Positions 9,385 through 21,129 are shown, counted from the first letter of the stretch. The stretch: 64,000 bases of DNA from Citrobacter sp. 18056 (GCA_902706235.1 CACSJR010000007.1:62001-126000); one strand, 5' to 3'. Made by a program: numbers and translations. The notes: generated from the letters alone by a model not told the origin.

Positions 9385-9936
9385 TTACCAGGTCCTCACC
9401 GGCCCGGTATCAATATGCACAAAGTTACTACGTGGGTAATATCCTACACCACCTGCGCGCATAGATAACGCAGCTTTGCGAATATTGCTTAACGAAACGC
9501 CTTCAATATGAAAATCCATCGCCTGGCCTTTGGTGTGATAGCTGTGTTTCGCTACACCGCGGCTGTGCGCGCGCAACTCATCGTTGGTATTGAGTGAACG
9601 ATAACCGGAAATAAGCTGCACGGGCTTGTTGGTCCCCAACAGTCCCTGAAGACGGTACAGATGATCAAAAAGTTTTGGATCGATGGATTTCATTTTATTC
9701 GCGCGATAGTCACGGAAAAAATGGTTGAGTCTTGCTAATTCATCCTGAATATAGCCTCTGCCATCGAAAAACTCCGCTTTGAGCGACTCACCGGTATGCA
9801 GGTTATTGAGCGTCAAAATACGCGGGCGTGGTGTCGAGAGGGTGGCAAATGCTGGCGTAGGCAAGATGGCCGCTGCGCCTAGCGCAACACCACCTAACGC
9901 CAGCAACTTGCGGCGATTAGCGTCAAATTTGTCCAT
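9385..9936 (-). CDS. mepK: Peptidoglycan DD/LD-endopeptidase MepK
   Basis: Peptidase_M15/DUF882 murein hydrolase. In E. coli MepK cuts peptide cross-links, with a preference for the 3-3 (LD) type, to let the wall grow. ATG at 9936 gives 183 residues (E. coli 182). A twin-arginine-like export signal is seen at the N-terminus (NRRKLLALGGVALG). Zinc-site residues lie in HSYHTKGQAMDFHIEG and FVHIDTGPVRTW. The reading frame is open further upstream, but only MDKFDANRRK matches the family. It sits downstream of ldtD, whose product makes the 3-3 cross-links that MepK cuts. Confidence 0.95.
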   Translation of the reverse strand: MDKFDANRRKLLALGGVALGAAAILPTPAFATLSTPRPRILTLNNLHTGESLKAEFFDGRGYIQDELARLNHFFRDYRANKMKSIDPKLFDHLYRLQGLLGTNKPVQLISGYRSLNTNDELRAHSRGVAKHSYHTKGQAMDFHIEGVSLSNIRKAALSMRAGGVGYYPRSNFVHIDTGPVRTW

Positions 9937-10115
9937 GATAATCAGGTCTACAAGTAAGTGATCGTTATTTATGCACTTCTGGCGCACGAAGGGCACCTTA
10001 ACTGCCACACACGTCGACGTCAAGGCTCCCTAACCCCAGTCAATACGGGGCCTGTAGCGATACGGCCCCCTATTGGCTAATTTATACGACACCTGAATTA
10101 TCTGAACTTCTTCAT

Positions 10116-11924
10116 TTACCTGATTAATTGTTCCGCTTTTGGCAGAATTTGTGCGCCAGATCGCGCGGTGAGATCATAATTGTAAATATCTGTACGATAT
10201 TGTGCCCGACCATCCGCCCCAACAAACGCCGTCAGGTAGTAGAGGTTGACCAGGATATTCTGGCGGATATTGACATATCGCGTATCACCCTGTTTCAGGG
10301 CATCAGAAATCCGTGTGTCATTCCAGCCTGCATCCTGTAACAGCATGTTGGCCAATTCAGATGCTTTATTGACGCGCACGCAGCCGGAACTCAGCGCGCG
10401 AGTGTCCTTCTGAAACAGCGTGTGATTCGGCGTATCGTGTAGATAAATCGCATCAGAGCTCGGCATATTGAATTTATAGCGGCCCAATGAGTTATGTACA
10501 CCCGGTGCCTGCTGGAAGCGGAACGGCAGATTTGTCGCCGTGATCGTCGACCAGTCGACCTGATACGGGTTGATGGCTTCTTTGCTGTTCCAGCCGCGCA
10601 TCATGGTGTAACCGTGACGGTCCAGATAACCGGGATCGTTAACGACTTTCGGTAGAATGTCTTTACGGGCAAGCGTTGAAGGCACGTTCCATGGCGGGTT
10701 CACCACCACGTTGTTTAACGCGCTGCTCATCATCGGTGTTTTACGATCAGGACGACCGACAATCACCCGCGAAGCCAAAACTTGATTGCCGTCGAGGTAA
10801 TAGACCAACGAATAGGCGGGAATATTCACCATGATACCGGTGGAAAGTTTGCCCGGTAGCAGGCGAAGACGCTGAATATTTAGCGCCAGCACGCCCGCAC
10901 GCTGTGCAGGACTGACGTTCAGCCAGTCACGCGTTGATTGTCCGATAACGCCATCGGCACTCAGCCCTTGCCAGGTCTGGAAACGCTTCACTGCGTCCAC
11001 CAGCTGTCGGTCGTAAACCGCCGGAGCCGTACCGTTGCCTTTGACTTTCTTCGCAGGAATCGCAGACGGGCTCACCACCGGGTTATCCCCCGGCAGGGCG
11101 ATATTTGGCGTAGAGTCTATCATCCCCGTACGCTGCAGGATTTCACGCAGTGCAGGAATATCTTTGCTCCACTGACCCGGAGAAAGTTTGCTGGTGCTGG
11201 TTAATTGCGGCCACGGACGTGAATCGGTCAGCTGCGTCAGCAACGCCTGATGCATGGCCGCATACTGCGGATGCTGCGGGGCCAGCCCTGCAACAAACAG
11301 CGGCAGCTGCCCGTTATCCAGAGCCAGCTGCCACTGGTTAATCACTGACAGCGGTGGCGTAGATAACGTGTACGGTTTATCGCTGTACAGCCAACGGTTG
11401 CCCTGCACGGGAATACTGCTGATGAACTGGAGATAACCCATCATGGCGTCTGACAGCACAACATCACGTGCCATCCCACTGACCGCCGGATCGGTTAGCA
11501 GTTCGACCCACTGGGTAAATTGTGGCTGAAAACCGGCGATAGCCACTTCAGCAAGCTGCTGCTGAAACGCCTGAACCGCTTCACGGTTTTCCCACATGGG
11601 TTTCATCTGTCGCGCCGCGTACAGCGCAGACAGCTGATTCATGTAAATCGGTGTGTAACTGGCAGGCAAGAGTGACTGAATATCAGCCCGACTTTTCGCC
11701 GCAGCCCCTTCTGGGAGCGGTTGAATGCCAGCCATCATCGCAACGGCAGGTGCCTGGCCGTCTGATTGCGCCAACGCTTGTGACGTATCGCTCAGTGTGG
11801 CTGAACTGTCTGTTGGTACCAGTTCAGGCTCGTCGGCCTGAACGCTAAACAGCGGAGCAAATGCCAGCATCAGGCATAAACTCAGCGCTGACAGCCGACG
11901 ACCATTAGATTTATCGAGTGACAT
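10116..11924 (-). CDS. ldtD: L,D-transpeptidase LdtD
   Basis: Periplasmic enzyme that forms 3-3 peptide cross-links in peptidoglycan, used when PBPs are blocked or the outer membrane is stressed. ATG at 11924, six bases after GGGGG, gives 602 residues (E. coli 615). A GTG at 11954 is in frame but has no good Shine-Dalgarno. The signal peptide is around [21 protein letters not shown] peptidoglycan-binding domain lies near the middle ([19 protein letters not shown]). The YkuD catalytic domain follows, with HDTPNH and the nucleophile Cys in ALSSGCVRV. The segment before the binding domain ([20 protein letters not shown]) is shorter than I recall in E. coli. Confidence 0.96.
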   Translation of the reverse strand: MSLDKSNGRRLSALSLCLMLAFAPLFSVQADEPELVPTDSSATLSDTSQALAQSDGQAPAVAMMAGIQPLPEGAAAKSRADIQSLLPASYTPIYMNQLSALYAARQMKPMWENREAVQAFQQQLAEVAIAGFQPQFTQWVELLTDPAVSGMARDVVLSDAMMGYLQFISSIPVQGNRWLYSDKPYTLSTPPLSVINQWQLALDNGQLPLFVAGLAPQHPQYAAMHQALLTQLTDSRPWPQLTSTSKLSPGQWSKDIPALREILQRTGMIDSTPNIALPGDNPVVSPSAIPAKKVKGNGTAPAVYDRQLVDAVKRFQTWQGLSADGVIGQSTRDWLNVSPAQRAGVLALNIQRLRLLPGKLSTGIMVNIPAYSLVYYLDGNQVLASRVIVGRPDRKTPMMSSALNNVVVNPPWNVPSTLARKDILPKVVNDPGYLDRHGYTMMRGWNSKEAINPYQVDWSTITATNLPFRFQQAPGVHNSLGRYKFNMPSSDAIYLHDTPNHTLFQKDTRALSSGCVRVNKASELANMLLQDAGWNDTRISDALKQGDTRYVNIRQNILVNLYYLTAFVGADGRAQYRTDIYNYDLTARSGAQILPKAEQLIR

Positions 11925-12055
11925 CCCTTGCCCCCTGTTTTCATTGCTGCCCACATCAGTCGGGGCTTACTCTCAGTATATAAAGACAAAAATACTTTTG
12001 CCTGACCAAATGTAAAGAAGATTAAAGATAATACCCTTCTCCACCCTAAAAGGGA

Positions 12056-12086
12056 TAACAAAAAGGGCGACATCACTGTCGCCCTT
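12056..12086 (-). terminator. mukB terminator
   Basis: A perfect stem AAGGGCGAC/GTCGCCCTT (12063-12071 and 12078-12086) with a six-base loop. On the minus strand it runs into TTTTTGTT. It ends the cmoM-mukFEB transcript 22 bases past the mukB stop. Confidence 0.88.
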
Positions 12087-12108
12087 GTTTAAAAATAACT
12101 ATTTAGCG

Positions 12109-15100
12109 CTAAGACGCCTCTGCCGTTCCGGGTAAGGGTTCCGGCAGCTGAGGCGCGAAACCACGCAGGCCGACCACGTGAACGTGTTCAGTATTCTGGA
12201 AGACTTTACGTACCAGTTTATAGGTTGTGCCTTTTTCCGGACTAATATTTTCCGGTGCCGCAATGATCAGCTGCATTTCGAGACGGTCACACAGTTCAAA
12301 CAGCGTGGCGATGGAACGGGCATCCAGACGAGCCGCTTCATCAAGGAACAGCAGACGGCATGGCGAAATATCTTTGCCACGCAGACGTCGGGCTTCATCT
12401 TCCCAACTCTGTACCACCATCACCAGTATCGACATCCCGGTACCGATAGCTTCACCGGTCGACAGCGCGCCCGATTCCGCACGCAGCCAGCCGTCAGAAC
12501 CACGGTTAACTTCGACTTCCATCTCGAGATAATTACGGTAGTCCAGCAGCTCTTCACCGATGGTTTGCGGCGTACGCTGGCCCATATCAATCTGCGGATT
12601 CAGACGCTGATACAGCTTCGCCAGCGCTTCGGAGAAGGTCAGACGGTTGCTGTTGAACAAATCCTGATGCTGTTCGTGCTGCTCGGAAAGCACTTCCAGC
12701 AGCGTGGAGTGTGTTTCGCGGACGTTAACGTTCAGACGCACGCTGTTAACCTGGCCGAACGATACGCTTTGCAGTCCCTGGTTGAGCTGACGAATACGGT
12801 TCTGTTCGCGCTGAATTGTCTTGCGAATGATGTTCGCCACGCTGCGGGAGCTGATCGCCAGCTTCTGCTCACGCGCTGTCAGTTCTTCTGTCAGGCGGCC
12901 CAGCTCAATTTCCATCTGTTCGATGGCTTCAACCGGGTCATCGGTACGAATAATATCCTGACGAATACGCTCACGCAGGTGCTGATACACCGCCACGAAG
13001 AACTGGATTTTACGCTCAGGACGTTTCGGATCTTCGGACATGCGCAGCACATCGCGCAGGTGTTCGTTATCCGCCACCGCCAAACGCAGCGCACCCAGCG
13101 CTTTATCCGACATCGAACGCAGATCGTCGGCAGAGAGATATGCCAGCTCGCGACGGTGCAGACGGCGTTCGACGTTGTTGTCTTTCACCAGACGCATCAC
13201 CGCACACCAACCCGCTTTCGCGCTGACCACCTGCTCACGCATTTCGAGGTAATTACGCTCGAGGCTACGCAACTTGCGGGTCAGGTTATCCATCTCCGCT
13301 TCGCAGAAGGTCAATGCTTTTTCAAGCTGATTACGACGGCTACGGTTGTTGGACAGCTGCGTATGCAACTCGTCACGACGAGAACGCGCACGCTCTTCCG
13401 CCCCGCTGTCGGCACGTACGCCGATATCCTGCAATTCGCGATGTAAGTCGGTCAGCAGCTCTTTTTTGGTGTCGTAGGAGCTTTTCAGCGACGCCATCAC
13501 CTGGCTGTACTGGCTGAGCTGTGCCGCATGGTTACGCAGCGCTTCACGGGCGCGGGTACGTTCACCTTCGGCCTGCTCCAGACGCTGGCGAAGCTTCTCG
13601 TTCAGGTCTGTGTTGCCGTTCAGCATTTCCGCCGAATCCGTGTAACCAAAGTGCGCGCGGCGCTGCACAACTTCGGTCAGAGCAAATGCCTGCTGACGTG
13701 CATCACGCTGCACCTGCTGAGAATACGCAAAGTCTTCTTTCAGCTGCTCGTACTGTTCCGGGTCACTCTGCAGAACCGCCACAACCGGCTCAAGTTTCGC
13801 CAGCTGATTACCATGCTGCTGAATAAAGCGCGCGGCTTCCTGCGCTTCATCCAGACGTTCCTGAATTTCATCCACGCGGTCAGCGAGGGTTTCGTCAGCC
13901 AGCAGATTCAGACGCGGTAGCAGGCGGTTAAGTTGGGAAACGCCCTCTTTCGCCTGTTCAAACTGTGCCCGGCTCTGTTGGTTATCATTTTCATGATTGC
14001 TGAGCGCACGCTCCAGCTCACCGCGACGAGTATTGAGTTTGCGAATTTCCGCTTCCGGATCCGCTTCAAACGCGACGGCTAAATGGCTGCCGATAAAGCG
14101 GCTGAACGCCTGATGCAGACGCTGAGTTTTCTGCACGTCAAACGACAGGGTCGCAAAGCGTTCTGACAGAATTTCACGCTCGGCGTGCAGCGCTTCAATA
14201 CGGTTTTCACGCGCCGCACGGCCAAACAACGGCAGCGTCGGGAAGCGTGAATAACGCCACTGGCGATCGGCGACTTTGACGACAACCGCTTTTTCCAGCT
14301 CGTCGACGCTGAACACGCTGTCATCAAAGGACGATGGATCCCCTTCAATGAGATAGAGATCTTCCGGGCAATCTTCCAGCCCTTCCAGCTGTTCGGCGAT
14401 CAGCGACAGATCCGGCACCACAATTCCGTGGCGCGACGGGCCGTACAACGCGGAGAAGTATGGCGCATCTTCGAGGCTGACGTCGTCGTAAATCTCTGAC
14501 AGCAGAACGCCACCAAAACGTTCGGCAAGCGCATTCAGGCGCGGATCTTCCGAGCCGCCTGGCTGGCTTAAACGTTCAATTTCATCATCAACCGCACGCT
14601 TACGGGCGCCGACTTCATCGCGTTCAACAATCGCCTCGCGCTCGCGCTCCAGCAACTGCTGCATGAATTCGGTAACGTCCTGGCTGGATTCGAACGCTTC
14701 CCCGCTCTGCTCGCACAGTTGAGTCAGGCTGCTTTGTGCCGCGAGCCAAATCGGCGCGCGTTGCAGCAGCGTCCTGGTGCGGCTTTGCAGCTGTTCCAGT
14801 TCCTGACGCAGCGTCATACGCTGTTCGCTAGCGGAGGACACGCTGTCGGAGAGTGAAGAAATACGTTCTTCCAGCTCCATGTGCAGCGCTTCCAGGTCGT
14901 CGATCTCAATGTGACGACCCTGACGCTTGCAGAATTCGGCCAGCAGACGTTCGGCATCCTGCTGTTCACGCAGACGCTGTTCGAGTTCGTTCAGACGACC
15001 GCGCAGGGCGGTAGACTGTTCTGCCAGATGGCGCTGATTCACGCCTTCACGCAGCAGATCACGGGCCACTTCCCACGCTTCATCACGGCCCAATGGACCA

Positions 15101-16557
15101 TTGATGGCGGCAACTAACTGGTATGCCTGCTCGAACTGGCTGTGCGCGGTTTGCGCTACGCTCATTTTCTGTTCGAGAGACAGCAGTTTTTCCGTGGCCT
15201 CCTGCTCTTTGGCTTTAAAGGTATCGAGCCATTCGTCGGCGCTGTCCGGGCTTAAGTCCGGCAGATGACAAAGCTCTTTCGCGCGCTGCAGTGCCTGCAT
15301 AGCCTGATTGTACTGAATGGCGCGAGTTTGCTGCACGTCCAGCGCCTGCTGGTAATCGGCCAGCTGGCTTTTCAGTTCATCCACTTCCAGCTCAGCGGCT
15401 TCAGCGCGGCCTTCGTTTTCTTCTTGCTGTTCGGTGGCTTCGGCCACCACTTCATTTTGTTCTTCGAGGCGGATCTGCAATTCATCGATATCCGCTTCAT
15501 AGCGCTCGATTTTTTCCTGCTGGCGCAGCGCGGTCTGAACCAGGTTCAGGTGATCGCTGGCCGCCTGGTAATCTGCTTCCAGGTCGCCTTCAGCACCGTT
15601 GTGCTCTTGCAGTTCACGCGCCATATCGACATGTTTGAACTGCTCAGCGGCGAGCTGCTGACGTGACGACAGCAGTTCGCGACGGAATTCTAGGGCTTTA
15701 TCAAGATGCACGCGACGTTCGTTCGAATGGCGCATGTAGTCCGCCGCCACGTAGTCTGTGGCTTCGGAGATAAGATGCTTAAACAGATCACGGTCCGACT
15801 GAGTGACGCGGATCGCTTCCAGCGTCATGCGGTTTTCACGCAGCGCCGCTTCCATATCCTGGAACGCTTTACGCACACCGCCGTTTTCAGGCAACAGGTA
15901 GTCGCGCAACGAGCGGGTAATGGCGCTGGAAATACCGCCATAAAGCGAGGCTTCAATCAGACGGTAGTATTTACTACGGTCTGACGCCGAACGCAGACGA
16001 CGGGCGACAACACCCAAATCGAACATCAGCGAGTGATAATCGGTGATGGAGTTAAACTGCTTGAATTGCACGCCTTCCATCCCTTCGAGCTTATCTTTCA
16101 GCTCCTGAAGGGTCAGCACGCGTGCTTGTCTGTCGTTCAGCGTTTCAGTCACCAGCTCGGTTGGCTGGAAGGACATCGGTAGACCCTGGATAGCAAACGG
16201 TTTGATATCCACTTTGCGGTCACGACCGGCAACCTGTTGCAAACGGACGCCCACCAGCACACGCTGATGACGCGAGTTCATCACGTCGAGCATCGAGTAA
16301 CAGACACCGGCTTTCAGCTTACCGTGCAGACCTTTATCGCGGGAACCGCTGGTCGCACCGGCTTCGGTGGTGTTACGGAAGTGCAGTAACGTCAGATCGG
16401 GGATAAGCGCCGTAACGAACGCCGCCATCGTGGTGGATTTACCGGCACCGTTACCGCCCGAAAGCGTGGTCACCAGTTCATCGAGATCAAAGGTTCGGGC
16501 GAAAAAACCGTTCCAGTTAATCAGGGTTAATGAACGAAATTTACCGCGTTCAATCAT
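12109..16557 (-). CDS. mukB: Chromosome condensin subunit MukB
   Basis: SMC-like ATPase of the MukBEF complex, which extrudes DNA loops and binds topoisomerase IV. The 1482 residues compare with 1486 in E. coli. The Walker A motif GGNGAGKS is at residues 34-41. Long coiled-coil arms rich in E, Q, R and L flank a hinge around residues 650-800. The C-terminal head has the ABC signature region [15 protein letters not shown] and Walker [17 protein letters not shown] at 16557 overlaps the mukE stop (TAATG), which points to translational coupling. It is the last gene of the operon. Confidence 0.98.
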   Translation of the reverse strand: MIERGKFRSLTLINWNGFFARTFDLDELVTTLSGGNGAGKSTTMAAFVTALIPDLTLLHFRNTTEAGATSGSRDKGLHGKLKAGVCYSMLDVMNSRHQRVLVGVRLQQVAGRDRKVDIKPFAIQGLPMSFQPTELVTETLNDRQARVLTLQELKDKLEGMEGVQFKQFNSITDYHSLMFDLGVVARRLRSASDRSKYYRLIEASLYGGISSAITRSLRDYLLPENGGVRKAFQDMEAALRENRMTLEAIRVTQSDRDLFKHLISEATDYVAADYMRHSNERRVHLDKALEFRRELLSSRQQLAAEQFKHVDMARELQEHNGAEGDLEADYQAASDHLNLVQTALRQQEKIERYEADIDELQIRLEEQNEVVAEATEQQEENEGRAEAAELEVDELKSQLADYQQALDVQQTRAIQYNQAMQALQRAKELCHLPDLSPDSADEWLDTFKAKEQEATEKLLSLEQKMSVAQTAHSQFEQAYQLVAAINGPLGRDEAWEVARDLLREGVNQRHLAEQSTALRGRLNELEQRLREQQDAERLLAEFCKRQGRHIEIDDLEALHMELEERISSLSDSVSSASEQRMTLRQELEQLQSRTRTLLQRAPIWLAAQSSLTQLCEQSGEAFESSQDVTEFMQQLLEREREAIVERDEVGARKRAVDDEIERLSQPGGSEDPRLNALAERFGGVLLSEIYDDVSLEDAPYFSALYGPSRHGIVVPDLSLIAEQLEGLEDCPEDLYLIEGDPSSFDDSVFSVDELEKAVVVKVADRQWRYSRFPTLPLFGRAARENRIEALHAEREILSERFATLSFDVQKTQRLHQAFSRFIGSHLAVAFEADPEAEIRKLNTRRGELERALSNHENDNQQSRAQFEQAKEGVSQLNRLLPRLNLLADETLADRVDEIQERLDEAQEAARFIQQHGNQLAKLEPVVAVLQSDPEQYEQLKEDFAYSQQVQRDARQQAFALTEVVQRRAHFGYTDSAEMLNGNTDLNEKLRQRLEQAEGERTRAREALRNHAAQLSQYSQVMASLKSSYDTKKELLTDLHRELQDIGVRADSGAEERARSRRDELHTQLSNNRSRRNQLEKALTFCEAEMDNLTRKLRSLERNYLEMREQVVSAKAGWCAVMRLVKDNNVERRLHRRELAYLSADDLRSMSDKALGALRLAVADNEHLRDVLRMSEDPKRPERKIQFFVAVYQHLRERIRQDIIRTDDPVEAIEQMEIELGRLTEELTAREQKLAISSRSVANIIRKTIQREQNRIRQLNQGLQSVSFGQVNSVRLNVNVRETHSTLLEVLSEQHEQHQDLFNSNRLTFSEALAKLYQRLNPQIDMGQRTPQTIGEELLDYRNYLEMEVEVNRGSDGWLRAESGALSTGEAIGTGMSILVMVVQSWEDEARRLRGKDISPCRLLFLDEAARLDARSIATLFELCDRLEMQLIIAAPENISPEKGTTYKLVRKVFQNTEHVHVVGLRGFAPQLPEPLPGTAEAS

Positions 16558-17267
16558 TATTCTTCCTCCCCGCTATCCGTGTCCGGTTGCGCATCGTCGT
16601 TCTCGTCATTGAGCTGCAGATGGTTTTCAATCGCCATCGCTTCACCATCGCGGATCATGCGCAGCTGCGCTTCGCGGGCATCATCGCCAGAGCGGACGTC
16701 AGCGCCGAAGCGGAAGACCGACTCTGTGATGCGGAATTTGCTGCTGTCGTGCCCCATAAACCACACCATGCCGAGACGGCGCAGACGATTCAGAGAGGAA
16801 CGCACTTTTTCCTGCAGTTTTTGTCTGTCGAGATCCGAACCGGTGGAGCGGTTATTCACCAGCTTCAGCAGCTTGGCTTCATCCGCCAGGCTCATCAGTT
16901 CGTCGTACAGTTCCTGCTGGGTGAAAATCCCCTCATTCGCCAGGCGCTCCGGGCTGAGGTAGAGATAACAGAGAATTTTACCGACCATCATGTCCACTTC
17001 GGACAGCACAGAACGCGGAATGAGCGTGGTGGAACGCGGGCGCAAATAGAAGAAACCTTCCGGCGCACGAATCAGCTCCACGTTATAGCGGGTGTAAAAC
17101 TCTTCCAGATACTCCTGGAAATCCATCAAAAAGGCATGGTTGTCCAGCTCGTCCAGACCGATATGACGGCCAGAACGCAGGGCGCTATCTAGCGCCGGGA
17201 ATAACGGATTGGCCAGGGCCTGCGCCAGCTTAACTGGCATCACGTGTTCAATATTTGTCGATGACAT
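16557..17267 (-). CDS. mukE: Condensin subunit MukE
   Basis: Winged-helix kleisin-interacting protein that binds MukF and bridges it to the MukB heads. ATG at 17267 ([18 protein letters not shown]) gives 236 residues (E. coli 234). The reading frame extends nine codons upstream, but the family begins at MSSTN. The C-terminus is acidic ([14 protein letters not shown]). The start lies inside the end of mukF (20-bp overlap), and the stop shares one base with the mukB start, so the three subunits are probably translated in a coupled way. Confidence 0.97.
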   Translation of the reverse strand: MSSTNIEHVMPVKLAQALANPLFPALDSALRSGRHIGLDELDNHAFLMDFQEYLEEFYTRYNVELIRAPEGFFYLRPRSTTLIPRSVLSEVDMMVGKILCYLYLSPERLANEGIFTQQELYDELMSLADEAKLLKLVNNRSTGSDLDRQKLQEKVRSSLNRLRRLGMVWFMGHDSSKFRITESVFRFGADVRSGDDAREAQLRMIRDGEAMAIENHLQLNDENDDAQPDTDSGEEE

Positions 17268-18570
17268 GTGCCTGTACCTTGGCTCCGTAATCATTAATCG
17301 GCTGCCACTTCGGCGACAGTCCGGTGAAATCTGCTTGTGCTACGCCCAGACGAACGGCCTGATCGACCACGATCCGCGCAACGTCGAAGTGGCGGGCGCG
17401 CGGGTATTGTGCGAGATATTCGCGCACCACCAGGCCCAAATCCAGCGGCAGTCCTTTATTTTTGTAGATAACCAGCTGCTCTTCGATAAGTGCCGCCAGC
17501 TGTTCACGGATTTCGTTAAATTCTTCGTATTCGAGGTCCGGTGGAAGTTCCCCGGTCACCTCTTCGTCACGCAGCATCATCTCTTCGTCACGCATGTCGA
17601 ACAGACGGTCAGCGTTCGCATAGGTCAGCGCCCACGGCGCATCGAAGTAGTTCTGTACCGAAACGCGTAGACGCTGAGCGAAGACGCGGTTTTTATCCAT
17701 ATCGATGGCGGTACGGATAAATTTATGCACGTGTCTGTCGTAGCCAATCCACAGGTCGATAGCCTGCTGGCCCCAGCTGACAATACGGTCGAGTTTGCTT
17801 TGCAGGTCGAACACCAGACGATCGACGAAATGCAGATCGTCGTACGTCATGGTGGAATCCTGAATCCGCAGCAGGTTGGCCTGCAGCTTGTCGCCCGCGG
17901 CTTCCAGCGTATCCTGCAGTTCGCGCAGGGTGCCGGAAGTTTCTGACAGGAGCATTTCACAGCTGGAAATCGCCGCCCGCCAGTCTTTGTTCAACAGTTG
18001 CGCGATATCGTCTTTGACCGTTTGCTGCTGTTCGTCCATCAGGCGCTGCGTAAGATCGATGCTGTCAAAGATTTCCGCAACGGAATATTTCAATGGGGCA
18101 TAGACGTTACGATGCCAGTGGAACTCATCGCCGCCTTCATCGGCGGCATCTGCCGCGCGTTTGAGCTCGCCACCGACAATAGACAACTGCATCGACAGGC
18201 GCAGCGTTGAGAATTCACGCTGGCGGATGTAGTAGTCGGTAATCCCGATGCCAAGCGGCGTCAGACGGTAGATGGCGTTGCCTTCGGTGATTTCGCTGGT
18301 AAAGCGGTTCAGCAGACGTTGACGCACCATATCGTTGATCGCGTTGTTTGCGCGCACGCTGATGGTTTCGCTGGTTTGCTCAAACGCATCACTGACGTGA
18401 CGGAAAGCATCAATCAGCTCACCTTCGGTAAGCTCGCCTTCAAGCCGTTCGCCATTCAGCGTTGCTACGGCCATCAGGAACGAAAGCCTGTCGACCGGCA
18501 ACGAGATCGAAAAATCATTTTTTCTGGCCCAGGCAACCAGTTCGGGGACTGTCTGGGAAAAATCACTCAT
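17248..18570 (-). CDS. mukF: Condensin kleisin subunit MukF
   Basis: Kleisin of MukBEF that dimerises through an N-terminal winged-helix domain, binds MukE through its middle region and bridges two MukB heads through its termini. The 440 residues are the E. coli length. The N-terminus [20 protein letters not shown] and C-terminus [18 protein letters not shown] are typical. The start overlaps the end of cmoM by eight bases and the stop overlaps mukE, so the whole cmoM-mukF-mukE-mukB unit is gapless. Confidence 0.97.
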   Translation of the reverse strand: MSDFSQTVPELVAWARKNDFSISLPVDRLSFLMAVATLNGERLEGELTEGELIDAFRHVSDAFEQTSETISVRANNAINDMVRQRLLNRFTSEITEGNAIYRLTPLGIGITDYYIRQREFSTLRLSMQLSIVGGELKRAADAADEGGDEFHWHRNVYAPLKYSVAEIFDSIDLTQRLMDEQQQTVKDDIAQLLNKDWRAAISSCEMLLSETSGTLRELQDTLEAAGDKLQANLLRIQDSTMTYDDLHFVDRLVFDLQSKLDRIVSWGQQAIDLWIGYDRHVHKFIRTAIDMDKNRVFAQRLRVSVQNYFDAPWALTYANADRLFDMRDEEMMLRDEEVTGELPPDLEYEEFNEIREQLAALIEEQLVIYKNKGLPLDLGLVVREYLAQYPRARHFDVARIVVDQAVRLGVAQADFTGLSPKWQPINDYGAKVQAHVIDKY

Positions 18571-19357
18571 TGTTAGTCCTTGTATCTACCTGCGGTTTGA
18601 GCGCGGTGACATGAATATAGCGACCCAGGCTAATCCAGGGTTCCTCACGGCAATAGCGTGTTTCTAATGCCAGCAGCTGTTCGTAACGCTCGTGCTGCTT
18701 ATGTTTTTCACGCAAATAATCATGAAAGACCCGCACACCGGTTTTGCCGGTTATGAGCCAGCCGGACTCTTGCAGCCACTGATATACCTGCTGTGGTTCG
18801 CGTGGGTAGTTCGGCGAAAGCTTACGTTTTCGGGTCTTCGGCATGCCGGCTTCGACGTAATCAAAGTTCGTCACCACCATGTTATGCATCAGCAGACCGT
18901 TAGCATTGTAGAACATTAACGACAACGCGCCGCCCGGACGCAGCACCGACCACAACGCGTCTAAAACCGCTTGCGGATTGACCACCCACTCCAGCACTGC
19001 ATGGCACAATATCAGATCAACCGGCCTTTCCAAATGTCCGGCAATCTCCTGCACCGGGCATTGTACAAAATGCATGTTGTGGCTCACACCTTTCTCATCG
19101 GCAGCCTGTTTTGCCAGGGCTATCATCTCAGCTGACAGATCGCATAGGGTAACATGATGCCCCCGTTCTGCCATCCGAATTGCCGTTTGCCCGGCCCCAC
19201 CGCCGCCGTCCAGAATGTGTAATGGCGCATCGCCCAAAGACGCCAACAGGATATCTAAATCCTGCCAGAGGATCGCCTGACGCAACTGGCCCTTGGTCGT
19301 GCCATAGATATTGCGCGAAAATCGTTCCGCGATACCATCGAAATTGCGATCCTGCAC
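18563..19357 (-). CDS. cmoM: tRNA 5-carboxymethoxyuridine methyltransferase CmoM
   Basis: SAM-dependent methyltransferase. In E. coli CmoM (formerly SmtA) methylates cmo5U34 to mcmo5U in certain tRNAs. The Rossmann SAM-binding loop reads [20 protein letters not shown], and LCHAVLEWV follows. GTG at 19357 is chosen because GGAG lies six bases upstream and VQDRNFD aligns with the E. coli start MQDRNFD. That gives 264 residues (E. coli 261). Another in-frame GTG at 19369 lacks a Shine-Dalgarno. It is the first gene of the muk operon and is divergent from elyC. Confidence 0.94.
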   Translation of the reverse strand: MQDRNFDGIAERFSRNIYGTTKGQLRQAILWQDLDILLASLGDAPLHILDGGGGAGQTAIRMAERGHHVTLCDLSAEMIALAKQAADEKGVSHNMHFVQCPVQEIAGHLERPVDLILCHAVLEWVVNPQAVLDALWSVLRPGGALSLMFYNANGLLMHNMVVTNFDYVEAGMPKTRKRKLSPNYPREPQQVYQWLQESGWLITGKTGVRVFHDYLREKHKQHERYEQLLALETRYCREEPWISLGRYIHVTALKPQVDTRTNNE

Positions 19358-19479
19358 GCTGGACTCCACTTGCCTGCCACAAAACCGCTATTTTGTCATA
19401 CCCACAGCGAGAGGGAAGCTATCTGGTGTAATATCCGTGCATATCCCCTGTCAGATGGTCAAAAAAGGAACCAACAAGG

Positions 19480-20256
19480 ATGCTTTTTACGCTAAAGAAG
19501 TACATTGGCGGCATGATTTTACCGTTACCGTTGCTGCTGTTACTGATGGCGCTCGGCCTGGCGCTGCTCTGGTTCAGCCGATTCCAGCGTAGTGGTAAGA
19601 TTTGTCTTAGTATTGGTTGGCTGGCGCTGTTGCTGCTGAGCCTGCAACCGGTCGCCGATGCGTTACTCAAGCCAATTGAAAACAGCTATCCAACCTGGCA
19701 AGGCACGGAGCGCGTCGACTACGTTGTGGTTTTGGGCGGAGGTTATACCTGGAATCCTGAATGGGCACCGAGTTCAAATCTTATCAATAACAGCCTGCCG
19801 CGTCTGGCGGAAGGCATTCGTTTATGGCAGGCCAATCCCGGTGCCAGGATGATTTTCACCGGTGCAGCGGCGAAGACCAACCCCGTGAGTACCGGGGAAG
19901 CCGGTGCACGCGTAGCGGAGAGCATGGGTGTGCCGCGCAGCGATATTATCGTGCTGGATAAACCGAAAGATACGGAAGAAGAAGCCGCTGCGGTAAAAGC
20001 AGCAATTGGCGATGCGCCGTTCCTGCTGGTGACGTCCGCCTCACATTTACCGCGAGCGATGATTTTCTTCCGCCATGCGGGCCTGCATCCGCTGCCTGCT
20101 CCGGCCAATCAGCTGGCCATTGAATCACCACTCAATCCATGGGAGCGCCTGATCCCTTCTCCCGTCTGGTTGATGCATAGCGACCGCGTGGGCTATGAAA
20201 CACTGGGCCGCATTTGGCAATGGCTAAAAGGCAGCTCAGGCGAGCCAGGGGAGTAA
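19480..20256 (+). CDS. elyC: Envelope biogenesis factor ElyC (DUF218)
   Basis: Inner-membrane protein needed in E. coli for normal envelope and peptidoglycan assembly at low temperature, with links to the lipid carrier undecaprenyl phosphate. It has 258 residues. Two membrane segments (about 12-32 and 41-60) precede a DUF218 domain beginning DYVVVLGGGYTWNPEW, with conserved STGEA and SASHLPRAM motifs. ATG at 19480 follows AAGGA. Its last 21 bases overlap the 3' end of the convergent ycbJ. Confidence 0.95.
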   Translation: MLFTLKKYIGGMILPLPLLLLLMALGLALLWFSRFQRSGKICLSIGWLALLLLSLQPVADALLKPIENSYPTWQGTERVDYVVVLGGGYTWNPEWAPSSNLINNSLPRLAEGIRLWQANPGARMIFTGAAAKTNPVSTGEAGARVAESMGVPRSDIIVLDKPKDTEEEAAAVKAAIGDAPFLLVTSASHLPRAMIFFRHAGLHPLPAPANQLAIESPLNPWERLIPSPVWLMHSDRVGYETLGRIWQWLKGSSGEPGE

Positions 20257-21129
20257 AGATTTCGACGCCAAATCGAAATTGGCACGGTTAAATTGCCCGG
20301 TGTTTACCAACTGAGCGACTTCATCCCACAACAGATACAACCAGCGGCGCCAGAGGAAGGATTCAGACACTGGCGCACGCTGGAGATAGTGCCACAGCAG
20401 ACCTTCCGCCAGCCCACTCTCCGACAATCGGAACAGCTCGTACTCACGCGGCGCCCACAGCATAATGCCCGGCCCGACCATCGCCAGCAGCTGATCGCTG
20501 CGGGAATCTTTCAGCATACTGCGCAGCGTAAAATTGCCATGCACCATGACGCAATTATCATTAAAACCGTCAAACAGCGCGGGCAGACATTCCCGCGTGC
20601 GGAACAGGATCCGTTTGTCCTGCATGGTGAGCCCGGTGTTGGGGTAGAGATTCAGCGTGCTCCACAGCATTTCGACGCGCTGGCGATACCAGAGCGGCCA
20701 GAGATTTTCCTGCGTGCTGTCGACCGTGCCGACGCAGCCGCCGCTGTCCTGTCGATGCCAGGCCAGTAATGCCTCGACAATCTGATCTTTCAACTGCTCC
20801 CAGCGATCCGGCGTTCTGGCGGGAGCCTCCACTGACACACCGCGCAGCCGTTCAAGCAGCAGGATATCCGGGCCAGGATGCTCTTCATGGGTCATCACGC
20901 CATAAACCACCGGCATACGCACGGTCCCACTGCGGGCCAGAGTCGAAATTTTCCAGGCCAGCTGCTGTGCAAGCCCCGGGGTAGTGAAACTTCGGGCCAG
21001 CAGCGGCATTGGATGTCCCTGAGCATCGTATAGCGACCACAGTGATGAGTCCGTTTTCTCACTCACACACTCCACCCGACTCAACTTCTCGCCCAGCAGG
21101 TGGCTCAGTTCGGCACGCAGTTGTTCCAT
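20236..21129 (-). CDS. ycbJ: YcbJ, kinase-like phosphotransferase-fold protein
   Basis: A 297-residue protein matching E. coli YcbJ. It resembles aminoglycoside/choline-kinase-fold proteins: LLLERLRGVSVEAP fits the hinge region and MVHGNFTLRSML the catalytic-loop position. That loop reads HGNFTLRS where active kinases have HGDxxxxN, so the usual catalytic Asp is Asn here. Activity is therefore uncertain, and no substrate is known to me. The gene ends inside elyC and is followed upstream by the kdsB unit on the same strand. Confidence 0.9.
   Translation of the reverse strand: MEQLRAELSHLLGEKLSRVECVSEKTDSSLWSLYDAQGHPMPLLARSFTTPGLAQQLAWKISTLARSGTVRMPVVYGVMTHEEHPGPDILLLERLRGVSVEAPARTPDRWEQLKDQIVEALLAWHRQDSGGCVGTVDSTQENLWPLWYRQRVEMLWSTLNLYPNTGLTMQDKRILFRTRECLPALFDGFNDNCVMVHGNFTLRSMLKDSRSDQLLAMVGPGIMLWAPREYELFRLSESGLAEGLLWHYLQRAPVSESFLWRRWLYLLWDEVAQLVNTGQFNRANFDLASKSLLPWLA

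Noticed and set aside
10047-10069. GGGGCC/GGCCCC inverted repeat between ldtD and mepK considered as a terminator
   Set aside because: The stem is only six bases with an 11-base loop, and no T run follows it on the minus strand.
12178-13446. Long open frame antisense to the 3' part of mukB
   Set aside because: It is a by-product of MukB codon use. The translation has no recognisable domain and lies entirely within a conserved gene on the other strand.
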